Of a stretch of 32,644 nt of DNA, positions 24,419 through 32,644 are shown piece by piece. Origin of the DNA: Leptospira ilyithenensis (GTDB lineage: Bacteria; Spirochaetota; Leptospiria; Leptospirales; Leptospiraceae); contig NZ_RQHV01000048.1 in the NCBI RefSeq assembly GCF_004771005.1, positions 1-32,644 of the forward strand, in the 5' to 3' direction. The notes under the pieces were generated by a model, which was not told the DNA's origin, did not search any database, and saw only the letters and a list, made by a program, of their open reading frames with translations. Positions within the stretch are counted from its first letter, which is position 1, and each line of letters starts with the position of its first letter. A program made the position numbers and the translations under genes.

Positions 24419-25573
24419 ATGCGATACCCACTTGGATTTTTTTCTTTCGGCCGAAACATCGGGATCAAAGACAATACTCTGGATTTTTCAGTTATCTATT
24501 CGGAAAATGTCTGTCAGGCGGCAGCGGTATTCACCCGAAACAATTATCCCGGCGCTCCCGTCATCGTAGGACGCGATCACATCCAAAACGGACTTTTGCA
24601 GGCGATCGTTATCAATTCCAAAAACTCTAATGTGGCAACCGGTGAAAAAGGAGTTCAGGACTCCTATCAAATCTGTGAAGAAATCGCAAAATCCCTTTCT
24701 ATAAAAATTACTGATGTTTTACCTTCTTCCACCGGAGTGATTGGTGTTCCTCTGCCCATGGAAAAAATTTTATCTGCTTGCAGAGACGCCAAACAACACT
24801 TAAAGCCTGGAAACTTGGAAGAAGTGGCGGAAGCGATCATGACCACGGACACACGCAAAAAAATCGCTTACAGAGAAATCACAAAAGACAAAGAAACGGG
24901 TGTGATCTTCGGAATGGCAAAAGGTGCGGGAATGATCGAACCGAATATGGCAACGATGTTATCCTACATTCTATCCGATTATTTGCCGGAGTCCGGCGAC
25001 TTGAAAGGACTTTTGCGAAAGGCTGTGGATCATTCTTATAATTGTATCACGATTGATTCGGATACTTCCACAAGTGATACCGTGGTATTGATGTGTTCCG
25101 GAATTTTAGGAACATTGCCCGATGAAGTATTTTACAGACATTTGGAATCGATTGCGATCGAACTATCGAAAAAGATTGCTCGTGATGGAGAAGGTGCCAC
25201 TAAACTTTTGGAACTGACTGTAAAAGGTGCAAGAGACGATAACCAAGCTACAAAAATCGGAAAATCCATTCTCAACTCTCCATTGATCAAAACTGCAATC
25301 TACGGAGGAGATCCCAACTGGGGAAGATTTGTAATGGCGGTCGGCAAAGTTTTTGACGAACCGATTCCCTATGACAAACTTTTTATCTATCTGGGCGGGA
25401 TTCCTGTGAAAGCGGCGGATACGATCACCAAACAAAAGATTGCCGACTATCTCAAAAAAGAAGAAGAGATTGTCATTACAGTCGAGCTCGGATCGGGAAA
25501 GACGGAAAAAACTTTCTGGAGTTGTGATCTGACAGAAGGGTATATCAAAGAGAACGCATACTATACAACATGA
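24419..25573 (+). CDS. argJ: Bifunctional ornithine acetyltransferase/N-acetylglutamate synthase ArgJ
   Basis: The 384-aa form starts at the ATG at 24419 (TGGAAA seven bases upstream); a TTG seven codons earlier is the alternative. ArgJ motifs are SSTGVIG (103-109), TTDTRKK (142-148) and the autocleavage site KGAGMIEPNMATM (168-180), with T179 as the new N-terminal nucleophile after self-cleavage into alpha and beta chains. GDPNWGR is present near the C-terminus (YGGDPNWGRFVMAVGK). ArgJ recycles the acetyl group in arginine synthesis. It lies 51 bp after the kinase gene and overlaps the next gene by 4 bp, an unusual setting. Confidence 0.95.
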   Translation: MRYPLGFFSFGRNIGIKDNTLDFSVIYSENVCQAAAVFTRNNYPGAPVIVGRDHIQNGLLQAIVINSKNSNVATGEKGVQDSYQICEEIAKSLSIKITDVLPSSTGVIGVPLPMEKILSACRDAKQHLKPGNLEEVAEAIMTTDTRKKIAYREITKDKETGVIFGMAKGAGMIEPNMATMLSYILSDYLPESGDLKGLLRKAVDHSYNCITIDSDTSTSDTVVLMCSGILGTLPDEVFYRHLESIAIELSKKIARDGEGATKLLELTVKGARDDNQATKIGKSILNSPLIKTAIYGGDPNWGRFVMAVGKVFDEPIPYDKLFIYLGGIPVKAADTITKQKIADYLKKEEEIVITVELGSGKTEKTFWSCDLTEGYIKENAYYTT

Positions 25574-26844
25574 ATCTGCTTCGTTTCAAATTATTATTAA
25601 AGAATTTTTTACCTTCGAGCTATCAGCTCAAGGTATCTTTAACAACAATATTGATACGTACAACCTATATTGGTATAGTATTTACAACATATTATTTCGT
25701 ATTGAAACACATCCCGCGTAACATGGCTTATCATTTGGAATTAGCCCTTGTACTGGTTGCAGCAACATCCATTGTCGTCTTTTTGCCTTTGATGGAACGA
25801 TTTGCAAAAAAACTAAGAACTCAATTTTTGTCAGAGTATCTTACCGAAGATGCGGAATCATTCCGTCAGGCGATCAAACAATTCAATTACGACGCCTTGA
25901 TCAAACATGTGTTTCCCGATATGGTGAAAATTACCGCAAGCCATTCGGGAACGATGGCACTGTTGTCTCCCAACGGAACTTTTGAGTTTCAAACTTATTT
26001 CCGGGGAAGGCAAAAAAAATTAAGTCCTACAAAAGAAATCAGCGTAAAACTCAACTTTCAGGATTTTTTAAAAAACAAAAAGAACGGAGCTTCCGTTACC
26101 GAAGCCATCTATCTACCTGAAATCAATAATGACTTTATGGAATTGCATGCGAATTATATTTATCCGTTTTTATTCAGAGAAAAATTATTCGGCTTTTTAG
26201 CGGTTTCCAATATTCCCAACCCGGAAGCGGTCCATACGCTTTCGCTTCTTGCAGGACAATCGGCGCTCACCATTCATAATAATATTTTATCCTTTCATAT
26301 TTCCGAAAACAAAAAGTATAGAAAAGAAGCCGAATATGCAGAGAGAGTTCAAAACCTACTGGAGACGGGAACGATTCCGGAGCTGCCGGGTTGGATGATC
26401 AAAGCTTATCCCCGTAGCCATGGAAACTTGGTTGAATTCTTTCAAGTCGAAGACGGTTCCTGGTTCTTTGTGGTTTTAAACGCAGGTAGAACCTACCAAC
26501 ATATAGGAATCATATTATCATATATCCTGGGTGTGGTTTATACCCAATCCCAATTGAGAGTTTTGAAAGGATTCACCGATATCAAAACATTGATCCAAAC
26601 CACCTTTCAAAAGTTAGACTGGAAGGACAGATACGAACTTATTATCGGAAAAATGGGTTATAGCGAATTGTATGTGGTTCAGGAAGGATTGCAGTTCCAC
26701 ATAACAAGAGAAAGCTATAATGAAGAAGTAGTGGCGAGCATCGGTTGGAAGAATATGATCAGCATGGAAAAAGGGCCGATCCTGATTCTGCATGCAGGTA
26801 AACCGATTCTCAAGTTTACCTTTCAAGACGGTGCATTCGGATGA
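25570..26844 (+). CDS. Membrane-anchored GAF protein with a degenerate SpoIIE-like domain
   Basis: The 424-aa protein has two N-terminal hydrophobic segments (about 25-45 and 57-75), a GAF-like region (about 110-245) and a C-terminal domain (about 255-420) that follows the SpoIIE/PP2C plan: ERVQNLLETGTIPELPGW (258-275), then the region normally containing GD..D reads GNLVEFFQ (285-292), the GDVSGHG position reads LNAGRTY (303-309) and the late DG position reads LILHAGKP (405-412). All metal-binding aspartates are lost. It is therefore probably a non-catalytic partner of the phosphatase encoded next, which it overlaps by 4 bp (ATGA). The alignment is by eye. Confidence 0.65.
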   Translation: MNLLRFKLLLKNFLPSSYQLKVSLTTILIRTTYIGIVFTTYYFVLKHIPRNMAYHLELALVLVAATSIVVFLPLMERFAKKLRTQFLSEYLTEDAESFRQAIKQFNYDALIKHVFPDMVKITASHSGTMALLSPNGTFEFQTYFRGRQKKLSPTKEISVKLNFQDFLKNKKNGASVTEAIYLPEINNDFMELHANYIYPFLFREKLFGFLAVSNIPNPEAVHTLSLLAGQSALTIHNNILSFHISENKKYRKEAEYAERVQNLLETGTIPELPGWMIKAYPRSHGNLVEFFQVEDGSWFFVVLNAGRTYQHIGIILSYILGVVYTQSQLRVLKGFTDIKTLIQTTFQKLDWKDRYELIIGKMGYSELYVVQEGLQFHITRESYNEEVVASIGWKNMISMEKGPILILHAGKPILKFTFQDGAFG

Positions 26845-29210
26845 GAGAATTTGCGATTACCATTTTTTCTTCGTTATTGTTTTTTTTATTATTATTTTTT
26901 TCTTTTGTGGGGATTCAACAATCCACGCTCAGACTTCCTTTCTTTTATTATTCTTCAGGACTAATCACAAACATAGGGCAACAAAGTCATGAGCATTGGG
27001 GAAAAAGAGCAAATCTAGAGGATCTTACCCAGTTCGAAAAAAAAGAATTCTTAAGAGCTGATGAAAAATATCCGGTTCGAATTTTACAAGAAGACGGAGA
27101 TTACAAAACTTTTTATTTTGAATTGATCGAATTCAACAAATTGGATATCCTTTCCATTTTCTTTTTCGATCTGTTTTTGGCATTCTTCAGCCTTATCACT
27201 TCGGTATATTTTTATTATTCCACAAGAGACGGATTGATCTTTGCCTTCTTTTTCAATATGGGAGTCATTTTACTTTCAAATGTATTTTTACTTGCTTACA
27301 ATAATTCAGTATTTTTATTTTTCTTCTCATTATACATCGGAGCATTTTTACACTACCACCTAATCTATCGTTTGCGAGGAAAGGAAATCAATTCAAAATG
27401 GTTGCTTCCTCAAATCCTGATTGCATTTATCGTCGCAGTCGTTGCAAATCAGGAAACGCAAGATCTGGCGTTATTGGAAAAAATCTCCACCATTGGACAC
27501 GGACTCAATCTGGTTTTCGGAATCGTCAATTTGGTTTTAATCATTTCCGATCTGATCAAAATCAAGCCGCAAGACGAAGCACTTTGGAAACGTATTTCAC
27601 TTTTTATTTCCATCGCACTGTTAATAAGCATTCCCGTAAGTTTGATTTTTTTCAACGGCCATCCTTGGTTCTTTGTTCATAGATCCTTTTTCTTTCTGAC
27701 ATACGTACTTTTTATTATCACATTCTTTTACGGAACCTATCGGTATACTTTTGTTCCCTCCTTTGTCATCTTCACTCCGACCATCATCACTCTTTTATTG
27801 GTTTCCATCACAATCGGAGCCTACGCGATTTTGATATTGATTTTGGATTATGTTCTGCCCGTACCTTATTTGAAAGAACGTTGGTTTTTCAATTTAATCT
27901 TTTTATTCATCCTGACTTCCTATCTTATCCCAGTTAAACTCAAAGCCAAACAATGGATTGACTATTGGTTTTTTGAAAAAAATAAAGTTTTAAGGGAAGG
28001 TATCAATTCAATCACAAATTTGATCTCCTCTCCTATCTCCATGAGAAAAACGATTTTATCCATCAACCAAACCGTCATGGATACTTTGAATGTGAACAAC
28101 ATCATCATTCTGATTCCTGGAGATCAATTTGCAAGAACGGACCTTCGCAATGTTAACTTCATTCGAATCCCTTCTCAATCCGAAATCTGGAATTATTTTT
28201 TAAGTAATGACCGCGTAACAGTCACTTCCCATTTGGAATACGGAATCGGTCTCAGAGAAACTCTATACAATTTTTTGAAAGGAATGGGAACACAACTTGC
28301 CTTTCCCGTTTATGATTTGTCAGCGAGTAAAAAATCAGTCAAAGCCATGATCCTTTTGGGTGAGAAATCGGATAAAAGATATTTTTCCATAGGTGAATTG
28401 AAATTTATCAATGAAGTAGTTAAGATCACTTCCATGCTTTTGGAAAACTACAGTTTGCTGGAAGCTGAAATTCAAAAAAGAAAAATCGTTAGGGATATCC
28501 AAACCGCATCCATCGTAGACAATACATTACGTTTGATTTTACCAAGTGATATCAAATGGATTGAATTCGGATTTTTTTCGAAACCTGCTGTGGGAATTTC
28601 GGGAGATTATCTGGATCTCATTCCTGTTTCTTCCAGCAAAATGATCATTCTGTTAGGTGACGTCGCAGGACACGGACTGGGAACAGGATTTTTAGTGAGT
28701 GCCATCAAAGGAATTGTGAGAGAACAACTCCGCAACGGAACATCTCTGGAAGGTTTGTTTCGGGAAATCAATTCCTTCTTCCGAGCGCGATACAAAGGAA
28801 ACGAGTTTATGACTTTACTCGGTGGAGTCTTGGATTTCAAAGAAAAAACATTCAAATTCATCAATGCAGGGCATTTGGCTCTTCTGGAAATGGATTCCAG
28901 CGGATCGGTGATTGCCCATTCCAAAACGCAAAGAGTGCTCGGTATTTTGGAAACGGATTACCAAGCGCAAGAATTGAAATTGAGGCCCGATACCAAGTTG
29001 TTTTTATTTTCCGACGGAATCACCGAAACTTTCGGCGAAAAGGATGAACTTTTCGGTGAGGAAGGATTGATCGAGTTTTTGCACTTCAACGACCATAAAA
29101 CCGTCAAAGAATTGCCACCTTTACTCGAATCCAAGATCAACCAATTCCGAGGATCGAAAGAACAAGCGGACGATCTTACATTTATTGCTCTCACCTTTGC
29201 CAAAGACTAG
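26841..29210 (+). CDS. Multi-pass membrane SpoIIE/PP2C phosphatase with GAF-like domain
   Basis: The 789-aa protein has one N-terminal hydrophobic segment (about 7-27), an extracytoplasmic stretch, about seven further membrane segments (about 95-370), a GAF-like region (about 380-540) and a SpoIIE-type PP2C phosphatase domain (about 555-785). The metal-binding aspartates are present: D589 in SGDYLD, D607 in LGDVAGHG, D725 in FSDGITE. Such phosphatases dephosphorylate STAS-domain anti-anti-sigma factors and thereby release sigma factors. Its degenerate paralogue is just upstream and translationally coupled. No STAS or RsbW partner is adjacent, but the ATPase-receiver fusion at 2281-3168 is a candidate kinase for the same pathway. 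Confidence 0.88.
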   Translation: MREFAITIFSSLLFFLLLFFSFVGIQQSTLRLPFFYYSSGLITNIGQQSHEHWGKRANLEDLTQFEKKEFLRADEKYPVRILQEDGDYKTFYFELIEFNKLDILSIFFFDLFLAFFSLITSVYFYYSTRDGLIFAFFFNMGVILLSNVFLLAYNNSVFLFFFSLYIGAFLHYHLIYRLRGKEINSKWLLPQILIAFIVAVVANQETQDLALLEKISTIGHGLNLVFGIVNLVLIISDLIKIKPQDEALWKRISLFISIALLISIPVSLIFFNGHPWFFVHRSFFFLTYVLFIITFFYGTYRYTFVPSFVIFTPTIITLLLVSITIGAYAILILILDYVLPVPYLKERWFFNLIFLFILTSYLIPVKLKAKQWIDYWFFEKNKVLREGINSITNLISSPISMRKTILSINQTVMDTLNVNNIIILIPGDQFARTDLRNVNFIRIPSQSEIWNYFLSNDRVTVTSHLEYGIGLRETLYNFLKGMGTQLAFPVYDLSASKKSVKAMILLGEKSDKRYFSIGELKFINEVVKITSMLLENYSLLEAEIQKRKIVRDIQTASIVDNTLRLILPSDIKWIEFGFFSKPAVGISGDYLDLIPVSSSKMIILLGDVAGHGLGTGFLVSAIKGIVREQLRNGTSLEGLFREINSFFRARYKGNEFMTLLGGVLDFKEKTFKFINAGHLALLEMDSSGSVIAHSKTQRVLGILETDYQAQELKLRPDTKLFLFSDGITETFGEKDELFGEEGLIEFLHFNDHKTVKELPPLLESKINQFRGSKEQADDLTFIALTFAKD

Positions 29211-29228
29211 CCGATAATAAAATTGGCT

Positions 29229-30116
29229 ATGTCTGACAAACCAGTCAAATTCGCAATCTTCCTCTCTTTGATTTTGAGTCTGGTCGCTTTTTGGGACCAC
29301 CACTTAACATCCTACATGAAGGAATTTGTAGTTCTTATACATGAAATATGCCATGCCAGCGCAGCGCTTTTTACCGGAGGAATGGTAAAAGGAATCACAT
29401 TACACGGGAACGAAGGCGGAGAAACCATTGCCGTACCGGCATCATTCCGAGGTTCTTTTATTTTAGTGGTTTCCGCGGGTTATATAGGCTCTTCTCTTGT
29501 AGGCGGGTTGCTTTTAAAACTCGGATTTTCCGGAAAGAATGCAAGACAAACTCTGATCCTATTCGGACTACTTTTAATATCTGTTAGTTTATTGTATTCA
29601 AAATTAGGCGAACTTGCCTATTTCACGGGAATTTTCTGGGGGGTAGGCATACTTGTAATAGGTATGTTAGGCGAATCTGTATCCGTCCTTACATTGGTTT
29701 TTTTAGGAACGAGTATTTCTCTTTACTCGATTTACGATTTATCCGATTTTGCAGACAGACTCCAGGAAACGGACGCGGGCATTCTTGCCTTTTGGATGTC
29801 GGGGCTAACTCCGGAAGATCTGAACAATGAAGAAATTCCGGTTGCAGTTTTATTTTTAGGTTACCTCATAGCTACACTTTGGTCGCTTCTCAGCATTGGG
29901 ATCATTTACTTTTTCCTAAAAGGTTCCCTGGGAGATTACCACCCTGAGGAAGCGCATACGGAACCGAACCCTCTGGAACGATTTGAAAAATTCCCAGGAG
30001 AACTGAGCCCTGAAGCAAAACTCTGGTTGGAAAAAAGAGGAGTCGATCCGGAAAGCGGAGTTGTAGTTCCGCCTGAATTTTTAGCAGATTTCCCACCAAA
30101 TGACCAAAGGACTTGA
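29229..30116 (+). CDS. M50B-type membrane metalloprotease homologue
   Basis: The 295-aa product starts at the ATG at 29229 (a TTG two codons upstream is possible). It carries HEICHA (38-43), the HEXXH zinc motif, in the first membrane segment, followed by ALFTGGMVKGITLHGNEGG and SAGYIGSSLVGG, as in the Peptidase_M50B family. About six to seven hydrophobic segments cover most of the chain, and a charged tail (about 235-295) reaches into the cytoplasm. M50 proteases cleave membrane substrates such as anti-sigma factors; many M50B members are uncharacterised. Confidence 0.85.
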   Translation: MSDKPVKFAIFLSLILSLVAFWDHHLTSYMKEFVVLIHEICHASAALFTGGMVKGITLHGNEGGETIAVPASFRGSFILVVSAGYIGSSLVGGLLLKLGFSGKNARQTLILFGLLLISVSLLYSKLGELAYFTGIFWGVGILVIGMLGESVSVLTLVFLGTSISLYSIYDLSDFADRLQETDAGILAFWMSGLTPEDLNNEEIPVAVLFLGYLIATLWSLLSIGIIYFFLKGSLGDYHPEEAHTEPNPLERFEKFPGELSPEAKLWLEKRGVDPESGVVVPPEFLADFPPNDQRT

Positions 30117-30123
30117 GTTCAAA

Positions 30124-30151
30124 GGCAATTTTTAATTTGCCGGAGAGGCAA
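30124..30151 (+). repeat. Three alternating 5-bp arms able to form alternative hairpins
   Basis: GGCAA (30124-30128), TTGCC (30137-30141) and GGCAA (30147-30151) allow two mutually exclusive hairpins in the 57-bp leader of the UDP-glucuronate decarboxylase gene. Attenuation or translational control is possible, but 5-bp arms are weak. The region is otherwise unremarkable and the gene has no strong Shine-Dalgarno sequence. Confidence 0.3.
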
Positions 30152-30173
30152 GCCTTCCAAATATAGAATCTCA

Positions 30174-31112
30174 ATGGCAAAACGTATATTAATCACGGGT
30201 GGTGCGGGCTTTATTGGGTCTCACCTCTGTGAACGACTCCTTGCAGAAGGAAATCATGTGATTTCCCTGGACAATTTCCACACGGGCAGAAAGGAAAACA
30301 TCCAACATCTACTCGCAAATCCAAAATTCGAACTCATCCGCCACGACATAACCGATCCCATCAAACTGGAAGTGGATCAGATTTATAATATGGCATGTCC
30401 GGCATCCCCGGTTCACTACCAACACAATGCGATCAAAACCATCAAGACCAATGTTCTGGGTATGACCAATATGTTGGGCCTTGCCAAAAGAGTGCGCGGC
30501 CGCATTTTGCAAGCATCTACGAGTGAAGTTTACGGCAATCCTTTGGAACACCCGCAAACGGAAAGCTATTGGGGAAATGTAAATCCGATCGGAATCCGCA
30601 GTTGTTATGATGAAGGCAAACGGGTCGCAGAAACACTTTGTTTCGATTACCACCGCCAACACAAAACAGACATTAGGGTGATTCGGATTTTCAATACCTA
30701 CGGACCCAGAATGATTCCCGATGACGGGAGAGTGGTCAGCAACTTTATCGTTCAGGCTATTCGTGGAGAGGACATTACCATTTACGGTGACGGCAGTCAA
30801 ACACGTTCCTTTTGTTATGTGGACGACCTGGTAAACGGAATCATAGGAATGATGAATACAGAAAATTTCATCGGTCCGGTCAATCTTGGAAACGATGGTG
30901 AATTTACTGTAAAGGAACTGGCAGAGCTTGTGATCAAGGAAGTCGGTTCCAAATCAAAGATCATTTACCTACCTCTCCCTCAAGATGATCCTGCGAGAAG
31001 AAAACCAAATCTTTCGCTCGCCAAAGAAAAGTTAAATTATGTGCCTACCGTTCCGTTGCTTGACGGAGTTAGAAAGACAATAGAATATTTTAAGAAGAGT
31101 TTAAATACATGA
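30174..31112 (+). CDS. UDP-glucuronate decarboxylase (UDP-xylose synthase type)
   Basis: The 312-aa SDR protein begins [20 protein letters not shown] (3-22), the NAD-binding Rossmann motif. The substrate side matches the UXS family: [11 protein letters not shown] (73-83), STSEVYG (115-121), [19 protein letters not shown] (132-150) with Y145 and K149 as the catalytic pair, and TYGPRM. The reaction is UDP-glucuronate to UDP-xylose plus CO2, feeding surface polysaccharide synthesis. The enzyme is soluble, lacking the membrane anchor of eukaryotic UXS. It overlaps pntAA by 4 bp, although the functions are unrelated. Confidence 0.9.
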   Translation: MAKRILITGGAGFIGSHLCERLLAEGNHVISLDNFHTGRKENIQHLLANPKFELIRHDITDPIKLEVDQIYNMACPASPVHYQHNAIKTIKTNVLGMTNMLGLAKRVRGRILQASTSEVYGNPLEHPQTESYWGNVNPIGIRSCYDEGKRVAETLCFDYHRQHKTDIRVIRIFNTYGPRMIPDDGRVVSNFIVQAIRGEDITIYGDGSQTRSFCYVDDLVNGIIGMMNTENFIGPVNLGNDGEFTVKELAELVIKEVGSKSKIIYLPLPQDDPARRKPNLSLAKEKLNYVPTVPLLDGVRKTIEYFKKSLNT

Positions 31113-32233
31113 AAATCGGTGCCCTACAAGAACCTTCCTTTGAAAACAGAGTTTCCATTACCCCGGATGTTATCGACGCCTTACAGAAATTAGGTTTCAC
31201 GGTTCAAGTCGAATCCAAAGCCGGAGAAAAAGCATACTATTCGGATGCAGATTACGAAAAAGCGGGAGCCAAAATTCTTTCCAGAAATGAAATTTTGAAA
31301 GATTCCGATTTGATCATTTCGATCCATCCGATCGATCCGGATTCTGCAAAACAAATTCCTAAAGATAAAATTTATATTGGCACCTTGTCTCCGTTAGCTT
31401 TTCCACAAAAGACAAAAGAACTCGCAAGTTTCGGAGCCAAAATTTTCTCTATGGACACCATTCCGAGAATCACTCGCGCTCAATCCATGGACGTTCTCAG
31501 TTCCCAAGCGACCGTTTCCGGTTACAAGGCAGTACTACTCGCAGCCGCAAATTACAGTCGGTTTTTTCCGATGCTTACCACTGCCGCAGGAACTATTACT
31601 CCTGCCCGCGTACTGATTTTAGGCGCAGGTGTTGCAGGATTGCAGGCAATTGCTACGGCTCGTCGCTTAGGAGCGGTGGTAGACGTATTTGATACCCGTC
31701 CTGAGGTGAAAGAGCAGTGTATGTCTCTCGGTGCGAAGTTTGTGGAAGTTGAAGGTGCAGCCGATGCATCAAAGAGCGGCGGTTATGCGGTCGAACAAAC
31801 TGAAGACTACAAAAACAAACAAAAAGAAGCGATTGCAAAGTTTGCTGAAAAAGCTGACATTATTATCACAACGGCACTCATTCCCGGAAAAAAAGCACCG
31901 GTCCTCATTACAAAAGAGATGGTGAATTCCATGAGAAAGGGTTCCGTCATCGTCGACATGGCGGCAATGAACGGTGGTAACTGCGAATACACTGAAAATG
32001 ATAAAACAGTAGTTCAAAACGGAGTTAAAATCATAGGAGATTCCAATCTTCCCAGTTCACAACCGATGGATGCGAGCAAGATGTATGCTAAGAACATTTT
32101 AAATTTCCTGAAGATCTTCGTGAACAAGGAAAAACAATTTTCGATCAATATGGAAGACGAGATCATCAACACTTGCCTCATAGCTGAATCGGGCAACATC
32201 CGACACAAAGGAATTCTTTCTCTTTTAAGTTAA
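31109..32233 (+). CDS. pntAA: NAD(P) transhydrogenase subunit alpha part 1 (PntAA)
   Basis: The 374-aa protein is the soluble NAD(H)-binding domain I: VSITP near residue 15, [20 protein letters not shown] (about 121-140), and the Rossmann loop [20 protein letters not shown] (about 171-190). In a three-subunit transhydrogenase, PntAA works with the membrane subunits PntAB and PntB to couple the proton gradient to NADPH formation. Neither partner is found in the 411 bp that follow, so they must be encoded elsewhere. It is translationally coupled (ATGA overlap) to the decarboxylase. Confidence 0.9.
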   Translation: MKIGALQEPSFENRVSITPDVIDALQKLGFTVQVESKAGEKAYYSDADYEKAGAKILSRNEILKDSDLIISIHPIDPDSAKQIPKDKIYIGTLSPLAFPQKTKELASFGAKIFSMDTIPRITRAQSMDVLSSQATVSGYKAVLLAAANYSRFFPMLTTAAGTITPARVLILGAGVAGLQAIATARRLGAVVDVFDTRPEVKEQCMSLGAKFVEVEGAADASKSGGYAVEQTEDYKNKQKEAIAKFAEKADIIITTALIPGKKAPVLITKEMVNSMRKGSVIVDMAAMNGGNCEYTENDKTVVQNGVKIIGDSNLPSSQPMDASKMYAKNILNFLKIFVNKEKQFSINMEDEIINTCLIAESGNIRHKGILSLLS

Positions 32234-32261
32234 GCGTCAGCGTTCGATGCTTCCGGCTCCT

Positions 32262-32289
32262 GTGCGCGTGACATCCTGTCACGACGCAC
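32262..32289 (+). terminator. Strong hairpin after pntAA, probable terminator
   Basis: GTGCGCGTGACA, a TCC loop, and TGTCACG-A-CGCAC form a 12-bp stem with a single bulged base, 28 bp after the pntAA stop codon. GAGTTTTATCG follows, a short T-run, so it may terminate the transcript, though it could also be a REP-like repeat: the left end of the window has a similar bulged palindrome (230-255) after another gene's end. Confidence 0.55.
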
Positions 32290-32452
32290 GAGTTTTATCG
32301 ACGGACAAGAACACACTCTATTTAACCTGATAATCAATTATCCAGCCTTATTAAAATTAAGAGTCGAATTCATTGGTAATACATCAGTCTTAGCTGAATT
32401 GAAAAATATAATTTTTCGAAAAGCAAATATCAGAGATAACTGTTAGGTGGAT

Positions 32453-32593
32453 ATGTTGATGCGAACGTTGAAAATATTCATATTGTTGAAGGCACAGTTC
32501 AGTCGCAGCAACGAGCTCAATATTTTTAGGTATACCATCCCCGCCCTATCGACATTGGGTGGGGTTTCCACCCATCCCGTTACCCATAAGTAA
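32453..32593 (+). CDS. Short reading frame ending in the HPVTHK motif
   Basis: A 46-codon frame (MLMRTLKIFILLKAQFSRSN, ending GGVSTHPVTHK) is preceded by AGGTGG close to the ATG. Its last codons lie in the right copy of the inverted repeat; the left copy at 1-107 encodes GGNHPVTHK. No family recognised. The first half and the rest of the last 411 bp (32234-32452) show only the hairpin and AT-rich DNA. Coding status is uncertain. Confidence 0.3.
   Translation: MLMRTLKIFILLKAQFSRSNELNIFRYTIPALSTLGGVSTHPVTHK
32553..32589 (+). repeat. Right copy of the inverted dispersed repeat
   Basis: CATTGGGTGG (32553-32562) and CCATCCCGTTACCCATAA (32572-32589) are the reverse complement of the left copy at 55-92, with a slightly different spacer. 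Beyond the core, outward similarity continues weakly for about 15 bases. Only two copies are visible here, about 32.5 kb apart. Confidence 0.6.
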
Positions 32594-32644
32594 GTAACTT
32601 CCACATGATTGCCGCAGATTGTAATTTGTAAAGTCCCCTAGCCA

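Noticed and set aside
32234..32452. Integron attC site near GTTAGGT (about 32442-32448)
   Set aside because: Only one half-site-like motif is seen; no paired RYYYAAC/GTTRRRY core sites or foldable attC arms surround it, and there is no integrase.
1..32644. A composite transposon bounded by the inverted repeats at the two ends
   Set aside because: The DNA between is ordinary chromosomal content (flagellar, aat, argJ) with no transposase, and the repeats show no target-site duplications visible in the window.
1..32644. tRNA, rRNA, CRISPR arrays or prophage genes
   Set aside because: None was recognised by eye: no regularly spaced repeats with unique spacers, no cloverleaf-like sequence in the gaps, and no structural phage genes. 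A tRNA scan would settle the first.

Overview
The window looks like chromosomal DNA from a spirochaete, most probably the genus Leptospira (inference). The support is a flagellar flgN-flgK-flgL-fliW-csrA block, a lipoprotein-rich protein set with permissive lipoboxes, moderate-to-low GC, and many membrane-anchored signalling proteins (a response-regulator/ATPase fusion, an ECF sigma factor, a SpoIIE phosphatase). I saw no rRNA, tRNA, CRISPR array or complete insertion sequence. Nearly all of it is dense coding sequence, and many neighbouring genes overlap by 4-14 bp.

Layout: 1-264 holds the start of a short minus-strand reading frame running off the left edge, followed by palindromes. 265-2284 carries a membrane-anchored protein with a lytic-transglycosylase-like C-terminus and an overlapping, divergent beta-barrel gene. 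2281-3168 is a receiver-ATPase fusion. 3242-6924 is a three-gene minus-strand operon: an unknown exported protein, an active Deg/HtrA-type protease, and a paralogue without the catalytic residues. 7093-9309 (plus) encodes a rhodanese-fold protein without the usual cysteine, a small lipoprotein and a metallophosphoesterase. 9398-16740 (minus) is a long run: flgN, flgK, flgL, fliW, csrA, then an acyl-CoA dehydrogenase, a DUF374 acyltransferase and an OsmC-like protein. 16819-19179 holds small genes: a 57-aa DUF1289 protein, a Cys/His-rich small protein, a DUF962 membrane protein, a lipoprotein and aat.

19387-25573 (plus) is a regulatory stretch. It contains a PilZ/DUF1577-like protein with a small membrane protein, an ECF sigma factor with two small membrane proteins, and a PhoB/PhoR-like two-component pair preceded by repeats at about 11-bp spacing; argJ follows. 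25570-29210 encodes a degenerate SpoIIE-like protein overlapping an apparently active SpoIIE phosphatase. An M50B-type membrane metalloprotease homologue, a UDP-glucuronate decarboxylase and an orphan PntAA subunit close the coding part. The last 411 bp hold a hairpin and a 46-codon frame ending in the same HPVTHK motif found, inverted, at the left edge.

A recurring theme is the enzyme-fold protein that has lost its key residue: Deg-like, SpoIIE-like, rhodanese, transglycosylase-like and PilZ-like. Two of these sit directly beside an intact paralogue and are translationally coupled to it. These pairs, the sigma gene without an obvious start codon, and the Pho-box-like array are the most interesting items.
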